DNA of 64,000 bases, taken from assembly GCA_934045075.1 (NCBI GenBank), contig OW203745.1:8817873-8881872 (forward strand), in the 5' to 3' direction. Each line of letters begins with the position of its first letter. The stretch's first letter is position 1. The DNA is from Yponomeuta sedellus (lineage: Eukaryota; Arthropoda; Insecta; Lepidoptera; Yponomeutidae). A program made the translations under genes and the position numbers. The notes below the pieces were generated by a model. That model saw nothing but the letters and a program-made list of their open reading frames with translations, did not search any database and had not been told where the DNA came from. Shown piece after piece: positions 1 through 10,097 of this stretch.

Positions 1-238
1 TCTTATCGCAAACGTTCGCGGGAATCGTAAAAGGCGACTCAAGGACACAAACCGGGGGGTGGGCAGCAGCGCCCCCTGCAGTACAATTCCACCGAACTGC
101 GATCTCCAACCCGCATGTCCAGCGTAAGGATTATGGGTACTACCTCCCAATGAGGGCACAACCTTGCGCTATGGCGCTCATTAGGGGAGGGCTATGTCCA
201 GCAGTGAACTAATATAGTCTGAACCAGAAGAAGAAGAA
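1..238 (+). mobile_element. SINE-B copy cut by the window edge
   Basis: The sequence carries the family's hallmarks in order: a 'gtaaaaggcgact' box, 'accggggggtgggcagcagc', a 'ccaccgaactgcgat' box, a 'ggattatgggtactacc' box, and the 3' end 'ggggagggctatgtccagca' followed by an (aag)n tail. Its first bases lie at or before the window edge. It has no tRNA-like A or B box. The 3' end matches the C-terminal codons of the LINE at 493-660, so it is likely mobilised by that LINE's reverse transcriptase. Confidence 0.8.
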
Positions 239-492
239 ACATTCTCGCATTTCTAAGATAAACAGACAGCATAGTGTGAAAGACCGGGGTAACGGACGGA
301 CAACAACATCATAGGATCATTAAGGGTTCTGTTACTTCATTTCTTTCCCAAAAGGGTCGAATAGACGTTCCTAGATCGAGCGTCACTTTACAAAGCTGCG
401 GCCTATATCCTCCTAACTCTTGAACGTAAAATTACTCCGAGTCTTCTAAAAATCATCAATCGATATCGTATTATATGATGTCCTATATATAG

Positions 493-660
493 CAGGCTCA
501 ACGTAGTGTAGGACGCCCTCCGACCAGGTGGGATGATGATCTGCGAAAAACTGCCGGCAGATGCTGGATGCGGCAAGCTGAAGACAGGGCGCTATGGCGC
601 TCATTAAGGGAGGGCTATGTCCAGCAATTCACTACATAATATAGCCTGAAGAAGAAGATA
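493..660 (+). pseudogene. 3' end of a non-LTR reverse transcriptase ORF (SINE-B partner LINE)
   Basis: An open frame from 493 to the TAA at 637-639 encodes the C-terminal tail of an endonuclease/reverse transcriptase. It shows SVGRPPTRWDDD, then W-M-R-Q-A-E, then DRALWRSLREGYVQQ. The GRP-x-RW-x-DD plus DR-x-x-W pattern is typical of insect RTE-like LINE C-termini. The 5' side is truncated by a stop at 490-492. The stop codon is followed by 'tagcctgaagaagaaga', the same tail that ends SINE-B copies. No start codon, so this is a dead 5'-truncated copy. Confidence 0.75.
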
Positions 661-800
661 TAGAAGGCTAGGGCTTAGGAGGATAAAGCATGCTTATAAG
701 TACCTCTTAAGCTAAAACTAATGTTGGAACTTACCTTCTTAAGCAGCACATATTATAAGCAAGTAAGTGAATCCGGGATTAAGTTAATGAACTCAATGTT

Positions 801-914
801 TATTACCATATTATATAATATAAACTGTTGTGTATTGTATAGAGTGCACTCCGAAAATCACGCATAAACCTCCCAAGTTTTTTGGTTTGTTTAATTTTAC
901 TACACTTATGTGCC

Positions 915-950
<36 letters not shown>

Positions 951-1010
951 ATTAAAAAAAAAGTATATGGACCTGAATCATCTTGTCGCTCAGCAGACAC
1001 AGCTGTTTTT
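801..1010. repeat. (aaat)n microsatellite and flanks
   Basis: About nine tandem aaat units lie at 917-953, followed by an A-rich run. This may be the tail of an old retroposon, but no body is recognisable upstream. The short minus-strand frame here translates the repeat and is not a gene. Confidence 0.8.
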
Positions 1011-1076
1011 GCCGCTCGACGAGGTATGGTAGCCGGTGGCAGCTCTCCCTGTGTGGTGTGTAAGTCTCCATACTGG

Positions 1077-1272
1077 TGGTGGAGTTGGACACTGGTGGTG
1101 GCGCCGGTGTCACCGCTAGGTTCCTAGAAAGAGCGAGAAAGGAAAGGTGAGGTCGCTGTTTTCAGAATGGAATGCTGGAATAGTGTATATGCTAGTGGTG
1201 GAGTTGACTCTGTTAGTGGTGTCGGTGTTATCGCCAGGTTGCTGGAAAGAGCGATAAGGAAAAGTGATGTCG
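1077..1272 (+). repeat. Diverged tandem duplication, about 130 bp period
   Basis: A segment with 'ctggtggtggcgccggtgtc', then 'cgctaggttcctagaaagagc', recurs about 130 bp downstream as 'gttagtggtgtcggtgttat' then 'cgccaggttgctggaaagagc'. Both are preceded by 'ggagttg'. Divergence is roughly 20 percent. No coding potential is convincing. Confidence 0.6.
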
Positions 1273-1402
1273 CTAGTCTGATTACGTCGAGAACTGAGAG
1301 ATTTTCTAGGCTACTCACGCCTTCTTTCTATTTTACTTTATATAACAATATTTCCAATTTTTTTTATTTATGTTCATCCACCATACAGACTATATCCTTC
1401 CT

Positions 1403-1460
1403 GCAATCCAGTTCATCCAAAGGTTGTCTGGAAGAGATTACTTTAAGCGACAAGACCCCT
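1403..1460 (+). mobile_element. LINE 3' UTR module fragment
   Basis: Contains 'aaggttgtctggaagagatt' followed by 'actttaagcgacaagacc'. The same module in reverse appears at 12.9, 22.1, 29.35, 35.4, 48.4 and 50.9 kb, and in the same direction at 15.1 kb. It is a common non-LTR 3' region in moths. Only the internal box survives here. Confidence 0.5.
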
Positions 1461-1476
1461 AATTGTGTACAATTAC

Positions 1477-1692
1477 CTAGATACATGAATCCATTAATTT
1501 GTAATTCATTCTTCTGGTTGTACGATTAAATGTTCCCATCTCTATCTGTCTATCTGAATTCGTACAGGTGCCTTTAGCCCTAACATTAAAATCGCCAACA
1601 TGGCATGTTGGAACATAATCAACTGCACACTTGTAACTAATAGTGTTGCCATTCACCAATACATTTCCTGTTTCTCGCCAATAAACAGGCAC
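1477..1692 (-). pseudogene. Decayed LINE endonuclease domain fragment
   Basis: The minus-strand frame contains YVPTCHVGDFNVRAKG followed about 10 residues later by an EMGTFN segment and then KLMDSC. The GDFN motif preceded by a Y-x-PT element is the usual core of the apurinic-type endonuclease domain of RTE-like LINEs, and the downstream spacing resembles theirs. Flanking domains are not readable. It is a short relic, and the match is by motif only, so a chance resemblance is possible. Confidence 0.45.
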
Positions 1693-1940
1693 AGAAGAAT
1701 CTAGAAAATCGTAGACAAGTCCGTATTGATTCGCGGAATAATTAAAAAGGTTAGTGAAAAGTGAAATTTGAATATTAATGCTCTATTAAATCTTCGTACG
1801 ACTTCGTTTTTTCTCAACTAGAGAAGATGATAGATTATTAGAAACTAAGTATATTAAAAGCTTTCAAAAATAGAAGTCGTCATTTATTATTATGTCTTAA
1901 TAAATTGTAGGTTCTTTGGTGAGATATCCCTTGATATAAC

Positions 1941-2149
1941 GCTTGTGACCTGGTGGAACCAAGTGATTGAAATCAATAATTTGAGTTAAGCAACAACAGG
2001 CGCGGTCAGGTGCTGGATGGGTGACTGCTAGTGACACTTTTTTCCAAGCTATTCCGTTCTTCGCAAGGCACGTTAAGATGTCGGTGCCGGCTGTCATGTA
2101 ATGACAGTCATTAAACCACGCCAGAGGCCTTATGGGCAGCTTCATCACG
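1941..2149 (+). mobile_element. SINE-D (5S rRNA-derived SINE), 3' truncated
   Basis: Carries 'gttaagcaacaacaggcgcg' then 'gtgctggatgggtgactgc', which follow the order of the 5S rRNA A box, intermediate element and C box. The body follows: 'cttcgcaaggcacgttaag', 'ccggctgtcatgtaatgaca', 'cagaggccttatgggc'. The last third of the element is missing. Confidence 0.8.
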
Positions 2150-4440
2150 TTCTTAGCTTAATAAAATACGTTAAGCTTAAAATCTACCTGTAACCATATA
2201 AAGCTTAATACCATTAGTATTTTGTCAGTAGCTAACCCTTATTCATTGCTCATCATCCATAATTTGCCAGTGTAACTGATCAAGGTTGCTATATATGTTA
2301 TACGTTGCTCGTTCTTTTCCGACGTTTTTATTCTGTGATGTCTAACTTCCGGTCGTTTTTAACACGTCAGCGGTTACCGCTAAACGTTTATTAAGCGCTC
2401 CGTGCTTAGTGTATTAGGACTTAAAGCACGCGATGTGGTAATTTGCTGAGAGAATAGAGCTTATTGAATTAACTTTTCACGCTTTCGCTAGTAGATTGAC
2501 GCTTTCGCTAGTAGATTGACTTATTTCTTTTGTACTCGCAAAGTAAATGCTTTAATTCTTTTGGCTATAATTATGTCAAAGTTTTATTTCAGTTATGTCG
2601 TCACCAGTTTTTTTATGATTGCCTGTTTTCCTAATAATGGAGAATGAAATTTAAAACCTGTTTATCCAACCGCGAATCAGTACTTTGAAGTTTAAAAGTT
2701 TTTGTTTAAAAAGAGAACTCCCGGTTGACGTCATCCGAGCAACATGGATGACATAAATACACGTCCCACTTCCCTCCCATTTAGCATCACTTGAGGTTCC
2801 CTTCCCGTCATCTTGCATGTTTGCACGTGCAACACTCAAGGTCTCATCTCAACCCTTTACACATCCTCTCGTGCCTGCAATTAAAACGAAAAAACAACAA
2901 GGACAAAACATGCCCCGCCGTGCGCGAGCAACGGAGACAACTCGCTCATTTAGCGCAGTATTTTTTTTTATTCCACTTGAGTGCAGGGGAGGTCGTCGGC
3001 CAATCAACGTACTCTGTGCAGCTCGCGCGGTATTGGCTGAATAGAAAATATTCCTTTTTTTCTAGAGAAATAAAAATAAAAACAAAAGAGGGTAGGTTTA
3101 CGTGTTTTGTTTCTCGAGTGGCATTTCTCTCCAAGTGCGGGCTCTACGGTTAATTGCATGAATTGCCTTAGTAGCGTCGACTATGGGAGATGTATTGTTC
3201 CATTGAGTACGCTTAAGCTGAGCCCGTTTTACGTTTTGTTTCAACAGGGATGTTTGTTCAACATTGTATTATTAAATGTATTACCACTGCTTAGTGAAAG
3301 AAATAGAAGCATCGTTTTCACCTAGCTGCTGTGCTTAAGTACCTTGTTTTGTCGTACAATAACACCATGTTATACAATGTTGTTTTCTGTTAAACTTTGA
3401 CCAACTAACAACTGTTAACAGTAGATTAAAAGATGTTTACTGTCTGTAAAGCAGAAGGTTAGTGTATAGTCGTGTGCATTAACATGTAAACACCTTAGAA
3501 CCTTGTCACATTATGCTCTTCTAGTGTGATGTTTGAGGAATTGACTATTTTAACTTTGACAAAGTACTGAAGCGCATACATGCTCGTGACCGTACACTAA
3601 AAGTTCACAGACTTAGATTTCCTCCATTTTTATTTATGGCTTTAGTAGCATTTGACTAAAATTCGTTAAACAAAATCAATTTAACTGTGACCTCATACAT
3701 TTTATTGTCGGACTTTGCGGCGATGCACGATGATCTTCTGTTGACTTAACAAAAAAAATATTTTTCATCGACATCGATTAGAAACTACTGCAAAGTTTGT
3801 GAAATAAATTTTAAGATAAAGATAAAGATTTATTTATTTGCTAAAATTATGTGTCAGTGAAAATACATAAGCATGCATTTTTGGTATTAAATAAAATAAC
3901 TTCGGATCTGCATGTTCTACTGATATCAGCGTACAATTAGACTGACGGAATGTCTGGACACGGTTTCAAACATATAAAAACAAAAGTTGGTACTTGTATT
4001 GTAAAAATTGCCATAATTGTAATGGTAAATATTGATTTATGTCAATAATCTTTAAATATTGATATTGTTCTAATTAGAAACTGTCACTGAGGATTCATTT
4101 AAGTTTAAATTACATTAATAATACTTTTATAAAAACAGTGGTCAATTTACTTACAATTTATCATTGAGAAAGTCAGTTACATTATAATAGCATTTGTCAA
4201 TTAATAGCGATTTAGGTTTAATTTTAAATAGGGTAGTATTTAATTGTTTATAACATTTACGTTTTTGAAATCATTTTAAGTCCTACTTTTTATGCACGAG
4301 GGAAGCGCTTCAGGTGATTTCAACGCGATTTTACGTGAGGGTTTTATAGGATTTTACGGCTTCGGTTTTGTGACCAACCTTAAGAATCCACTGTTAAGTA
4401 AACTTAAAAATAGTTTCTTATAAATTCATTGTCGTGCTAC
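2150..4440. other. Mostly unannotated AT-rich DNA
   Basis: Nothing gene-like is supported. There is a 21-bp tandem duplication at 2479-2520 ('cgctttcgctagtagattga' twice). A more GC-rich stretch lies around 2770-3020. A remnant of the 5.26-kb MITE end ('aaactgtcactgagga') lies at 4079-4094. A 'gataaagataaagattta' tail at 3815-3835 suggests an old minus-strand retroposon end. Confidence 0.5.
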
Positions 4441-4461
4441 TATCACTGTATTAAAACACTA

Positions 4462-5243
4462 TCCGTACAGAAGAGTCATAGGGTTCGATCCCCGGCTGGG
4501 TTAAACTAGGAAACGAACTTTTCATTTCTTATACACAGAAAGTAGTGTTGTTTTGATCTGATTATTGGGTGGAAAATGCTGCTTCCCTCCATAGGGAGGG
4601 GAAATCTCATACAAATTACTTCCCACCTAAGGGCCGGAATGAACTTTAAAAACAGAACTACTCTTAGCTGTGAAGAGTTTTATTAATAAATAGGCTTTTA
4701 AAAAAAAATTACAAAAATGCTGCGGCCATGTGAGTTTCTAAACAGCCAGTGTGAACTTAGCGCAAACTTCTTTGAGCTCAATAAGCCGCAACAATTACGC
4801 GGTGAGTTCTATATTTAAAATTTAAAAAGTCGACTTAATTGGCGGGTACTAATCTGTTATAGTATCTGTGACGGAATTTAAAAAAATAGGTAATAATCTT
4901 TTATGTTAATTTGAATATTAAAAATGAGTTTTTATGTCTGTTAAACAGACATAAAAACAGACAAGAAAACTCATATTAAAAATGAGTTTTTATGTCTGTT
5001 TAACACGGGTAAAAGAATCAATTCCTACTCGGACTATAGTCTAAATACCTCGGGAATTGATTCTTTCTACCCTTGTTTAACAATCTACTATTTCTAGTTT
5101 GTCTCGGGTCTTGGATGTTATCTATGTATTTACTGTATTAAATGTATCGTCGAGTTAGCACCTATAACACAAGTCATTTAGTTGTACTTAGTATAGGGCT
5201 AACGAGATCTGTGTAATATGGACATGAATATTTATTTATTTAT
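4462..5243 (+). mobile_element. SINE-F split by a 0.57-kb insertion
   Basis: The left half (4481-4523) has a B box 'gggttcgatccccggctggg' and 'actaggaaacgaacttttc'. The right half resumes at about 5091 with 'tttctagtttgtctcggg' and runs to 'gagatctgtgtaatatgg' and 'gaatatttatttatt'. The intact copy at 6459-6715 has these halves contiguous. The tRNA-like 5' A-box region is lost. A possible 4-bp tttc duplication flanks the insert. Confidence 0.75.
4524..5090. mobile_element. Unidentified insertion inside SINE-F, with hairpins
   Basis: About 567 bp interrupts SINE-F. It carries a direct repeat ('aatgagtttttatgtctgtt' at about 4923 and 4981) and, near its right end, an inverted repeat of about 28 bp (4999-5025 against 5052-5078, core 'gaatcaattcc'). 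No terminal inverted repeat or coding frame was recognised, so its class is unknown. Confidence 0.5.
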
Positions 5244-5257
5244 ACGGTATTAATTAT

Positions 5258-5364
5258 AAAAACACGATTCCCTCAAACATTCCTCCGAAGAGGTTTAAAT
5301 AATTTTTGTTTATGTTTTCCCTTTAACACAGAATATTTAAACTGTCACTGAGGAATGTTTTAAG
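5258..5364. mobile_element. Small MITE-like inverted repeat (family M2)
   Basis: The ends are imperfect inverted repeats: 'aaacattcctccgaagagg' plus 'tttaaata' on the left and 'tatttaaactgtcactgagg' plus 'aatgtttt' on the right. A related element with 'aaaatacgactcctctaaaa' lies at 30173-30300, and an end-only relic lies at 4079. No protein is encoded. The transposase superfamily is not identifiable. Confidence 0.5.
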
Positions 5365-6060
5365 GTACCAATAAACATAGGACCACTGGAGTTTTGCCAA
5401 CTAGAATGGCATGATATAATCCACATATCTTCACCCCCCAGGCGGTATTGTGAAGCAAGACCCGCAGGTAAGGCGTAGCGATTTTACGCATCTCGCGTTC
5501 ATAAAGAAACTATGCATGGCTGCCCTAAGTCCTTTTACCCTACGGAAAGTGAATGAAGACTGTGAAAGGAATACTTTTCAAACCAGTTGGTCTAGCATGG
5601 AGCAACCTTTTAATGGCTTTGTGATAGTTGACGACAAAAAAATCGCAAAACCGCTCCGGTCAGGATTGATTTTAAATTTCCTCTGTGATTTTACGAAAAT
5701 ATGAATAAATCGAAAGTTATTCTATCGTATTAAAATTGATTGTACCTCTACATTGCTAAGGAAGGTATTGTCAGCGTCAGAATGACCCGTAATCACTGAA
5801 TAACTCATAGGGCAGCAATTAGTGCCCATTTGCTTCCTTCATATTTTTAAAACTCCGCACCCGTAGCTATTATGGAAACCAAAATGTCGCGATTATTTTA
5901 AGCCCCATTTAATATGTAACTCTGTATCGCTGATTTAGCATCGCGAGTCATTAAAATTTCATTGGCTACATAATAAAATTAGAAAAGTAAGCATAAGTAT
6001 TAAGCCCGCCAATTTTACAATCTTTACAGTGACAATAAATAATTTAATAATGACAATAAT
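5365..6060. other. No recognised feature
   Basis: An 84-codon frame at 5450-5704 has no recognisable domain and is likely chance. The rest is unique-looking AT-rich sequence. Confidence 0.4.
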
Positions 6061-6064
6061 AATA

Positions 6065-6201
6065 TGCAGTACAATTCCACCAAACTGCGATCCCCAACCC
6101 CAATAGGCATTACCCCCCAATGATGGCACAACCTTGCGCTATGGCGCTCATTAGGGGAGGGCTATGCCCAGCAGTGGACTAATATAGCCTGAAGAAGAAG
6201 A
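6065..6201 (+). mobile_element. SINE-B, 5' truncated
   Basis: Runs from 'gtacaattccaccaaactgc' through 'atggcgctcattaggggagg' to 'tagcctgaagaagaagaa'. An internal deletion removes part of the box before 'aggcattacccccca'. It belongs to the (aag)n-tailed subfamily, like the copy at 1-238. Confidence 0.8.
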
Positions 6202-6458
6202 ATAATATATTTTTCTTACAAAGCAGAATACGCAACGCATAGAAGTGACACAAAAAGCTATAGAGCGTGGCTCAGACTAGTAAATAGAGTACCAACTGTC
6301 ATCTTATCATTTCGCATGAAGGTTGACAATATTGGTGACCGAAGCCCGAGTCTGGAGTGGCGATAAGCGAGACTCCTGGCGAGACGAGAAGACGTCAGGT
6401 GGACCAAGGCCTATATTCTGCTAATGCATTGTGGTACAATGAAAATTGCATGAACATG

Positions 6459-6715
6459 ACGACCTCGGTGGCGCAGCGGTTTGGCACGCTTACTGTAAAA
6501 CCGAAGGTCTCGGGTTCGATCCCCGGCCGGGTCAAACTAGGGAACGAACTTTTCTAGTTTGTCTCGGGTCTTGGATGTTATGTATGTATTGTATTAAACT
6601 TATCGTCCAGTTAGCACCTGTAATAGAAGTCATTTGGTTGTACTTAGTATAGGGATAACGAGATCTGTGTAATACGAGTATGTCCATGAATATTTATTTA
6701 TTTTATTTAATTTCG
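6459..6715 (+). mobile_element. SINE-F, near full length
   Basis: tRNA-like head: A box 'ggtggcgcagcggtttggc', B box 'gggttcgatccccggcc'. The tRNA-unrelated body follows ('actagggaacgaacttttct', 'agtttgtctcgggtcttgga', 'tgtaatagaagtcatttgg', 'acgagatctgtgtaatac') and ends in 'gaatatttatttatttta'. This is the reference copy for the split copy at 4.46 kb and the reversed copy at 38.85 kb. Confidence 0.8.
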
Positions 6716-6854
6716 TTGCCGCTTCAAGTCTAATCGCGCACCAACATCGAACTTTCTAGGCGTCAATAATATGAAAACACACCCCACGTGACCCGACCAT
6801 GGATCTGTGACGTCACTAAAATGGACTAACAGAATCGAGGCCCAGGGCAATAAC

Positions 6855-7003
6855 GGAGGCGCGCATCAGGTGGTGGTCAGTAGGTAGACCATCTTTCCGA
6901 TGGTAGGACAATGCGGTCAGGTTAGCAGGGGATGCGAATGGCGAAAGGCGGTGAAGGATGGCGTGATGGGGATAAGGCCAGCAGTGGGCAGAGGTGATAA
7001 GGA
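6855..7003 (+). pseudogene. Decayed LINE reverse transcriptase C-terminus
   Basis: Degraded copy of the GRP-x-RW-x-D motif region ('gtcagtaggtagaccatc') followed by 'gcggtcaggttagcagggga' and the terminal 'ggccagcagtgggcagaggt' box typical of LINE ORF ends (Q-Q-W). Frameshifts prevent a continuous translation. Confidence 0.5.
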
Positions 7004-7018
7004 ATAAAGGTTATAAAA

Positions 7019-7222
7019 ATCTATTTAGAGGCTCAAAATTCCACCCATGCCGGGATTCGAAACCGCGACCTCTGGCTATCCGTGCCAGCGCTCTTTCCAA
7101 CTGAGCTAACGGGCGACTCATCGGCATCAGTGAAATTTCGAACCTCTTTACAATATTCTCTGTATTTAATCTCTAAATAGGTTTTTAAAATTGTCCTTAG
7201 CACGGGTTAGTGCATTAAATAG
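7019..7222 (-). mobile_element. SINE-A, inverted body joined to a direct tail
   Basis: 7019-7167 is SINE-A read on the minus strand (B box 'cgggattcgaaaccgcgacc', A box region 'aactgagctaacgggcga', 5' end 'caatattctctgta'). From about 7168 the family tail appears in the opposite direction: 'ctctaaataggtttttaaaa', then 'cacgggttagtgcatta'. The 5' portion is thus inverted relative to the 3' end. Confidence 0.75.
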
Positions 7223-7983
7223 ACTTAGTGCCTTAATTGGCCATATTAGAAACACGACGGTTAGTGCATTAATTGGCCGTATTAGAAACACGACGCTGAG
7301 CTCAATAATAAAAATTGCGAATGTTGGAGTTGTGATGTTAAAGTGGGACGGGGCCATGTCTGCCGCTTGCCATCCAACGAGGTAATGAAGCCTGCATACT
7401 GGGGACCCTCCCCAGAGGCGGCGATGATCTGGGCGCAGTAATTGGCTTTTAGGTAGTGTTTAAAATTAATTAATTTATACATATATTTAGGTTTGTTTTG
7501 TAAGTTTTTAGATTCAGCTTATAATTAGAAATACATATTTAGATATATAAAAAATAATTTTGGAAATAACTTTTCTTTATTAAAACTAAGCGAAGAAAAT
7601 CAAAAATATCCATAATTTTATTATCTTTCAAACCTTAAGACAACTTTTATCATACCCATTTTTTTACCTTAACAATGTTTGTGAGCGAGATTGTGCGAGC
7701 GAGATAACAAAAGAGATATAACGGCAGCCTTAAGCCAAGCAAACAATATTTGACCACCAAGCACCGCCAACTAAATTCTCTCACGGGCAAATATTCAACA
7801 ACACGGAACTGGCAAATGACGTGGCGAACTAACTGCCCCCTGCACGCTATTGAAAGATTGCACCTGCGCATAAAACAAGGCATCCCGTAATAAACTACGC
7901 ATAATATTGCTTGTTTCTGCTCAACACCTTTGGAGGCAAACAGCGCTAGCGTCCAGTTGACAAATCATAGTTGTGCCACATGT

Positions 7984-8555
7984 TTGGGGTTCCGTGCCTC
8001 AGAAGGAAATACGGAACCCTTATGGGATCACTTTGTTATTCTTCCGTCTAGATAGACGGAAGACTATTAACTTAAAAGTTTGATCTTTTCATAACTTCAG
8101 GGGACTGAGTTCCGAGATAAAGGGTCTTGAGAGTCAGATGACTGTCAAGACCCTTTATCTCGGAAACGCGTGGAGAATATGTAATGAAAACTATATATTA
8201 AAGTTTACAGTCCCCTGAAGTTTTGAAAAGATCAAACTTTTAAGTTAATAGTTAGGGCCGTTTATGCCGCAAAATGCACAATGTATAGACGGTTAAGGGA
8301 ATCAAACTTCCTGCTGACCCGGAAGATTTAGCATGCAATATTGCCTTATACTCCAAATACGGGAATAATTCTGAAAACTCTACATTTGTTATCAAATCTT
8401 ACAAAAATAGTACCTACTTGAAGTTCGGGGAAAGCTCGTAAAAAACTGCGACGCAATTCTTAAACTATGTAATATGTAAGTACCTACCGACAATTTTGTA
8501 CGGAACCCTCGTTACGCGAGTCCAACTCGCACTTGGCCGGTTTTTTTTTATAATG
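7984..8555 (+). mobile_element. Dispersed lepidopteran repeat with internal inverted duplication
   Basis: Starts near 'ggggttccgtgcctcagaag' and ends with 'gtacggaaccctcgttacgc' and 'actcgcacttggccggtttt', a pair of ends I recognise from a very common moth repeat. It holds three palindromes: 8041-8062 (22 bp perfect), 8109-8129 with 8145-8165 (21 bp perfect), and 8063-8106 with 8209-8252 (44 bp, one mismatch). No open frame. Class uncertain. Confidence 0.6.
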
Positions 8556-8682
8556 TAAGTATTGTATACCTTTGTAAATAAGTAAGTGAGGAGTTCTACT
8601 CTTGTTTTTCATGCGTTTAAAAAAAAATCTGCAATTCTCAATTTAAACTATGACATCAATTTTTGAGGTGAAATATTTAAAT

Positions 8683-8940
8683 CGTCGTCGTCGTCGTCAG
8701 GCTATACTAGTCCACTGCTGGACATAGCCCTCCCCTCAAGAGCGCCACGTTGAGCTATCATAGGGGGTAATGCCCATAATCCCCACGCTGGGCAAGCGGG
8801 TTGGGGATCGCAGTTCGGTGGAATTGTACTGCAAGGGGCGCTGCTGCCCACCCCCCGGTTTGTATCCCTTAGTCGCCTTTTACGACACCCGCGGGAAGAA
8901 TTGGGTAGGTGCTATTCTCTAGACCGACACCACACAGCAG
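8683..8940 (-). mobile_element. SINE-B, full length, 11-bp TSD
   Basis: The minus-strand element runs from its 5' end 'tgctgtgtggtgtcggtct' to the (gac)n tail. Perfect 11-bp duplications 'aatatttaaat' flank it at 8672-8682 and 8941-8951. This fixes the family's ends and shows retroposition. Confidence 0.9.
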
Positions 8941-8961
8941 AATATTTAAATACAAAGACAT

Positions 8962-9240
8962 TATAAAGTCACGCCTGTATCCCAGAGGGAAGGAAGACAT
9001 AGACCAGGAACTGCAATTTGCCACGATCCTGACAGATCACCTTTGCTAAATCTACGTTCATTAGTCGTTGCATGCACGTAGGCCGGTTTCTGATACTTTT
9101 TATCCAGCCCTTTGCTAATCCCCTGACAAATAATGTCCGCCTGTGACATCCCTTACCAGCTTTGCCACGCTCATTCGCTTGATATATGTGTTCAGTCAAT
9201 ATTCTTCCTTCATCCCCTCGACATGTCCAAACCAACGCAA
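8962..9240 (-). pseudogene. LINE ORF C-terminus fragment (second LINE family)
   Basis: Minus-strand frames read PTCMQRLMNVDLAKVICQDR, then a tail ending PSGIQA. The same family is at 32.52 kb on the plus strand ('acgtgcatgcaacgacttat', 'gtctctgcctacccctctgg'). Frameshifted and 5' truncated. The R-x-W plus end-of-ORF context fits a Jockey- or R1-like LINE tail, but the clade is not certain. Confidence 0.5.
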
Positions 9241-9284
9241 CTTTCCTGTCTCAATTCCAGTAAACTACATCCTCTAATGATGAT

Positions 9285-9520
9285 GTAGTGGCGGGCCCTA
9301 CTGACAATAAAGTTATCAAGCCGCCCATAAGGCTTCTGACATAGCTTAAGACTGCTATTACATGATAGCTGGCACCAACGGCTTAACGTGCCTTGCAAAG
9401 CACTCGGAAAAAATGTCACTAGCGGTAGTCACGGGATGGTCACCCATCCTGTACCTGACCGCGCCTGTTGTTGCTTAACTCAAGTGATTGATTCCAATCA
9501 CTCTGTTTAACTAGGCTGCG
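9285..9520 (-). mobile_element. SINE-D, minus strand, 3' truncated
   Basis: Reads on the minus strand with the 5S-like box ('ggcgcggtcaggtacagga' equivalent), 'cggcttgataacttta' equivalent, and ends before the last 80 bp of the family. The 5' head is diverged ('taactaggctgcggt' on the plus strand). Confidence 0.75.
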
Positions 9521-9565
9521 GTCCTCCTCTCGCTATCCTCGCTATATTTAAATATTTCTCTAAAA

Positions 9566-9831
9566 AACCTATTTAGAGGCTAAAAATTCCACCCATGCCG
9601 GGATTCGAACCCGCGATTTCTGGCTATCCGTGCCAGCGCTCTTTCCAACCGAGCTAATGGGCGACTCACCGGCATCAGAGAAATTTCGAACCTTTTTACA
9701 ATATTCTCTGTATTACGTACAGGCAGCGACATCTGGCTGAAGTAATTTTCATCACTTGCAGCCCCGAGTAATAGGGTTTAAATAGGTTTTTAAAATTGTC
9801 CTTAGCACGGGTTAGTGCATTAAAAAATAAT
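9566..9831 (-). mobile_element. SINE-A with inverted body and direct tail, own TSD
   Basis: Minus-oriented SINE-A (B box 'cgggattcgaacccgcga') extends unusually far 5' ('gtacaggcagcgacatctgg', 'gtaattttcatcacttgcag'). It then joins 'tttaaataggtttttaaaat' and 'cacgggttagtgcattaaaa' in the plus direction. Near-perfect 14-bp duplications flank the whole composite (9552-9565 and 9832-9845, one mismatch), so it inserted as a unit. Confidence 0.75.
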
Positions 9832-10097
9832 ATATTACTCTAAAACCAAGCTAAACTACAGAGCAGAGGAATTCAAGCACTCGGTCCGATGCCATCCAGC
9901 CTTTTCCGGGAACGCCACTTGCATCTGAGCCTAGCCACGCCCCCTTTCGATTACGCGTCGAACGGGGGCGTGTCAGCACAAGGTCTGAAGAATATGTTCC
10001 GGGAAGTACCTACCTACTCTCTTCATCTTTCAGTTCTATCGATCCTGAGCGTAGACCGTTTTGGTACATGTGAGTTATTTTAACCCGTCTACGCGAG

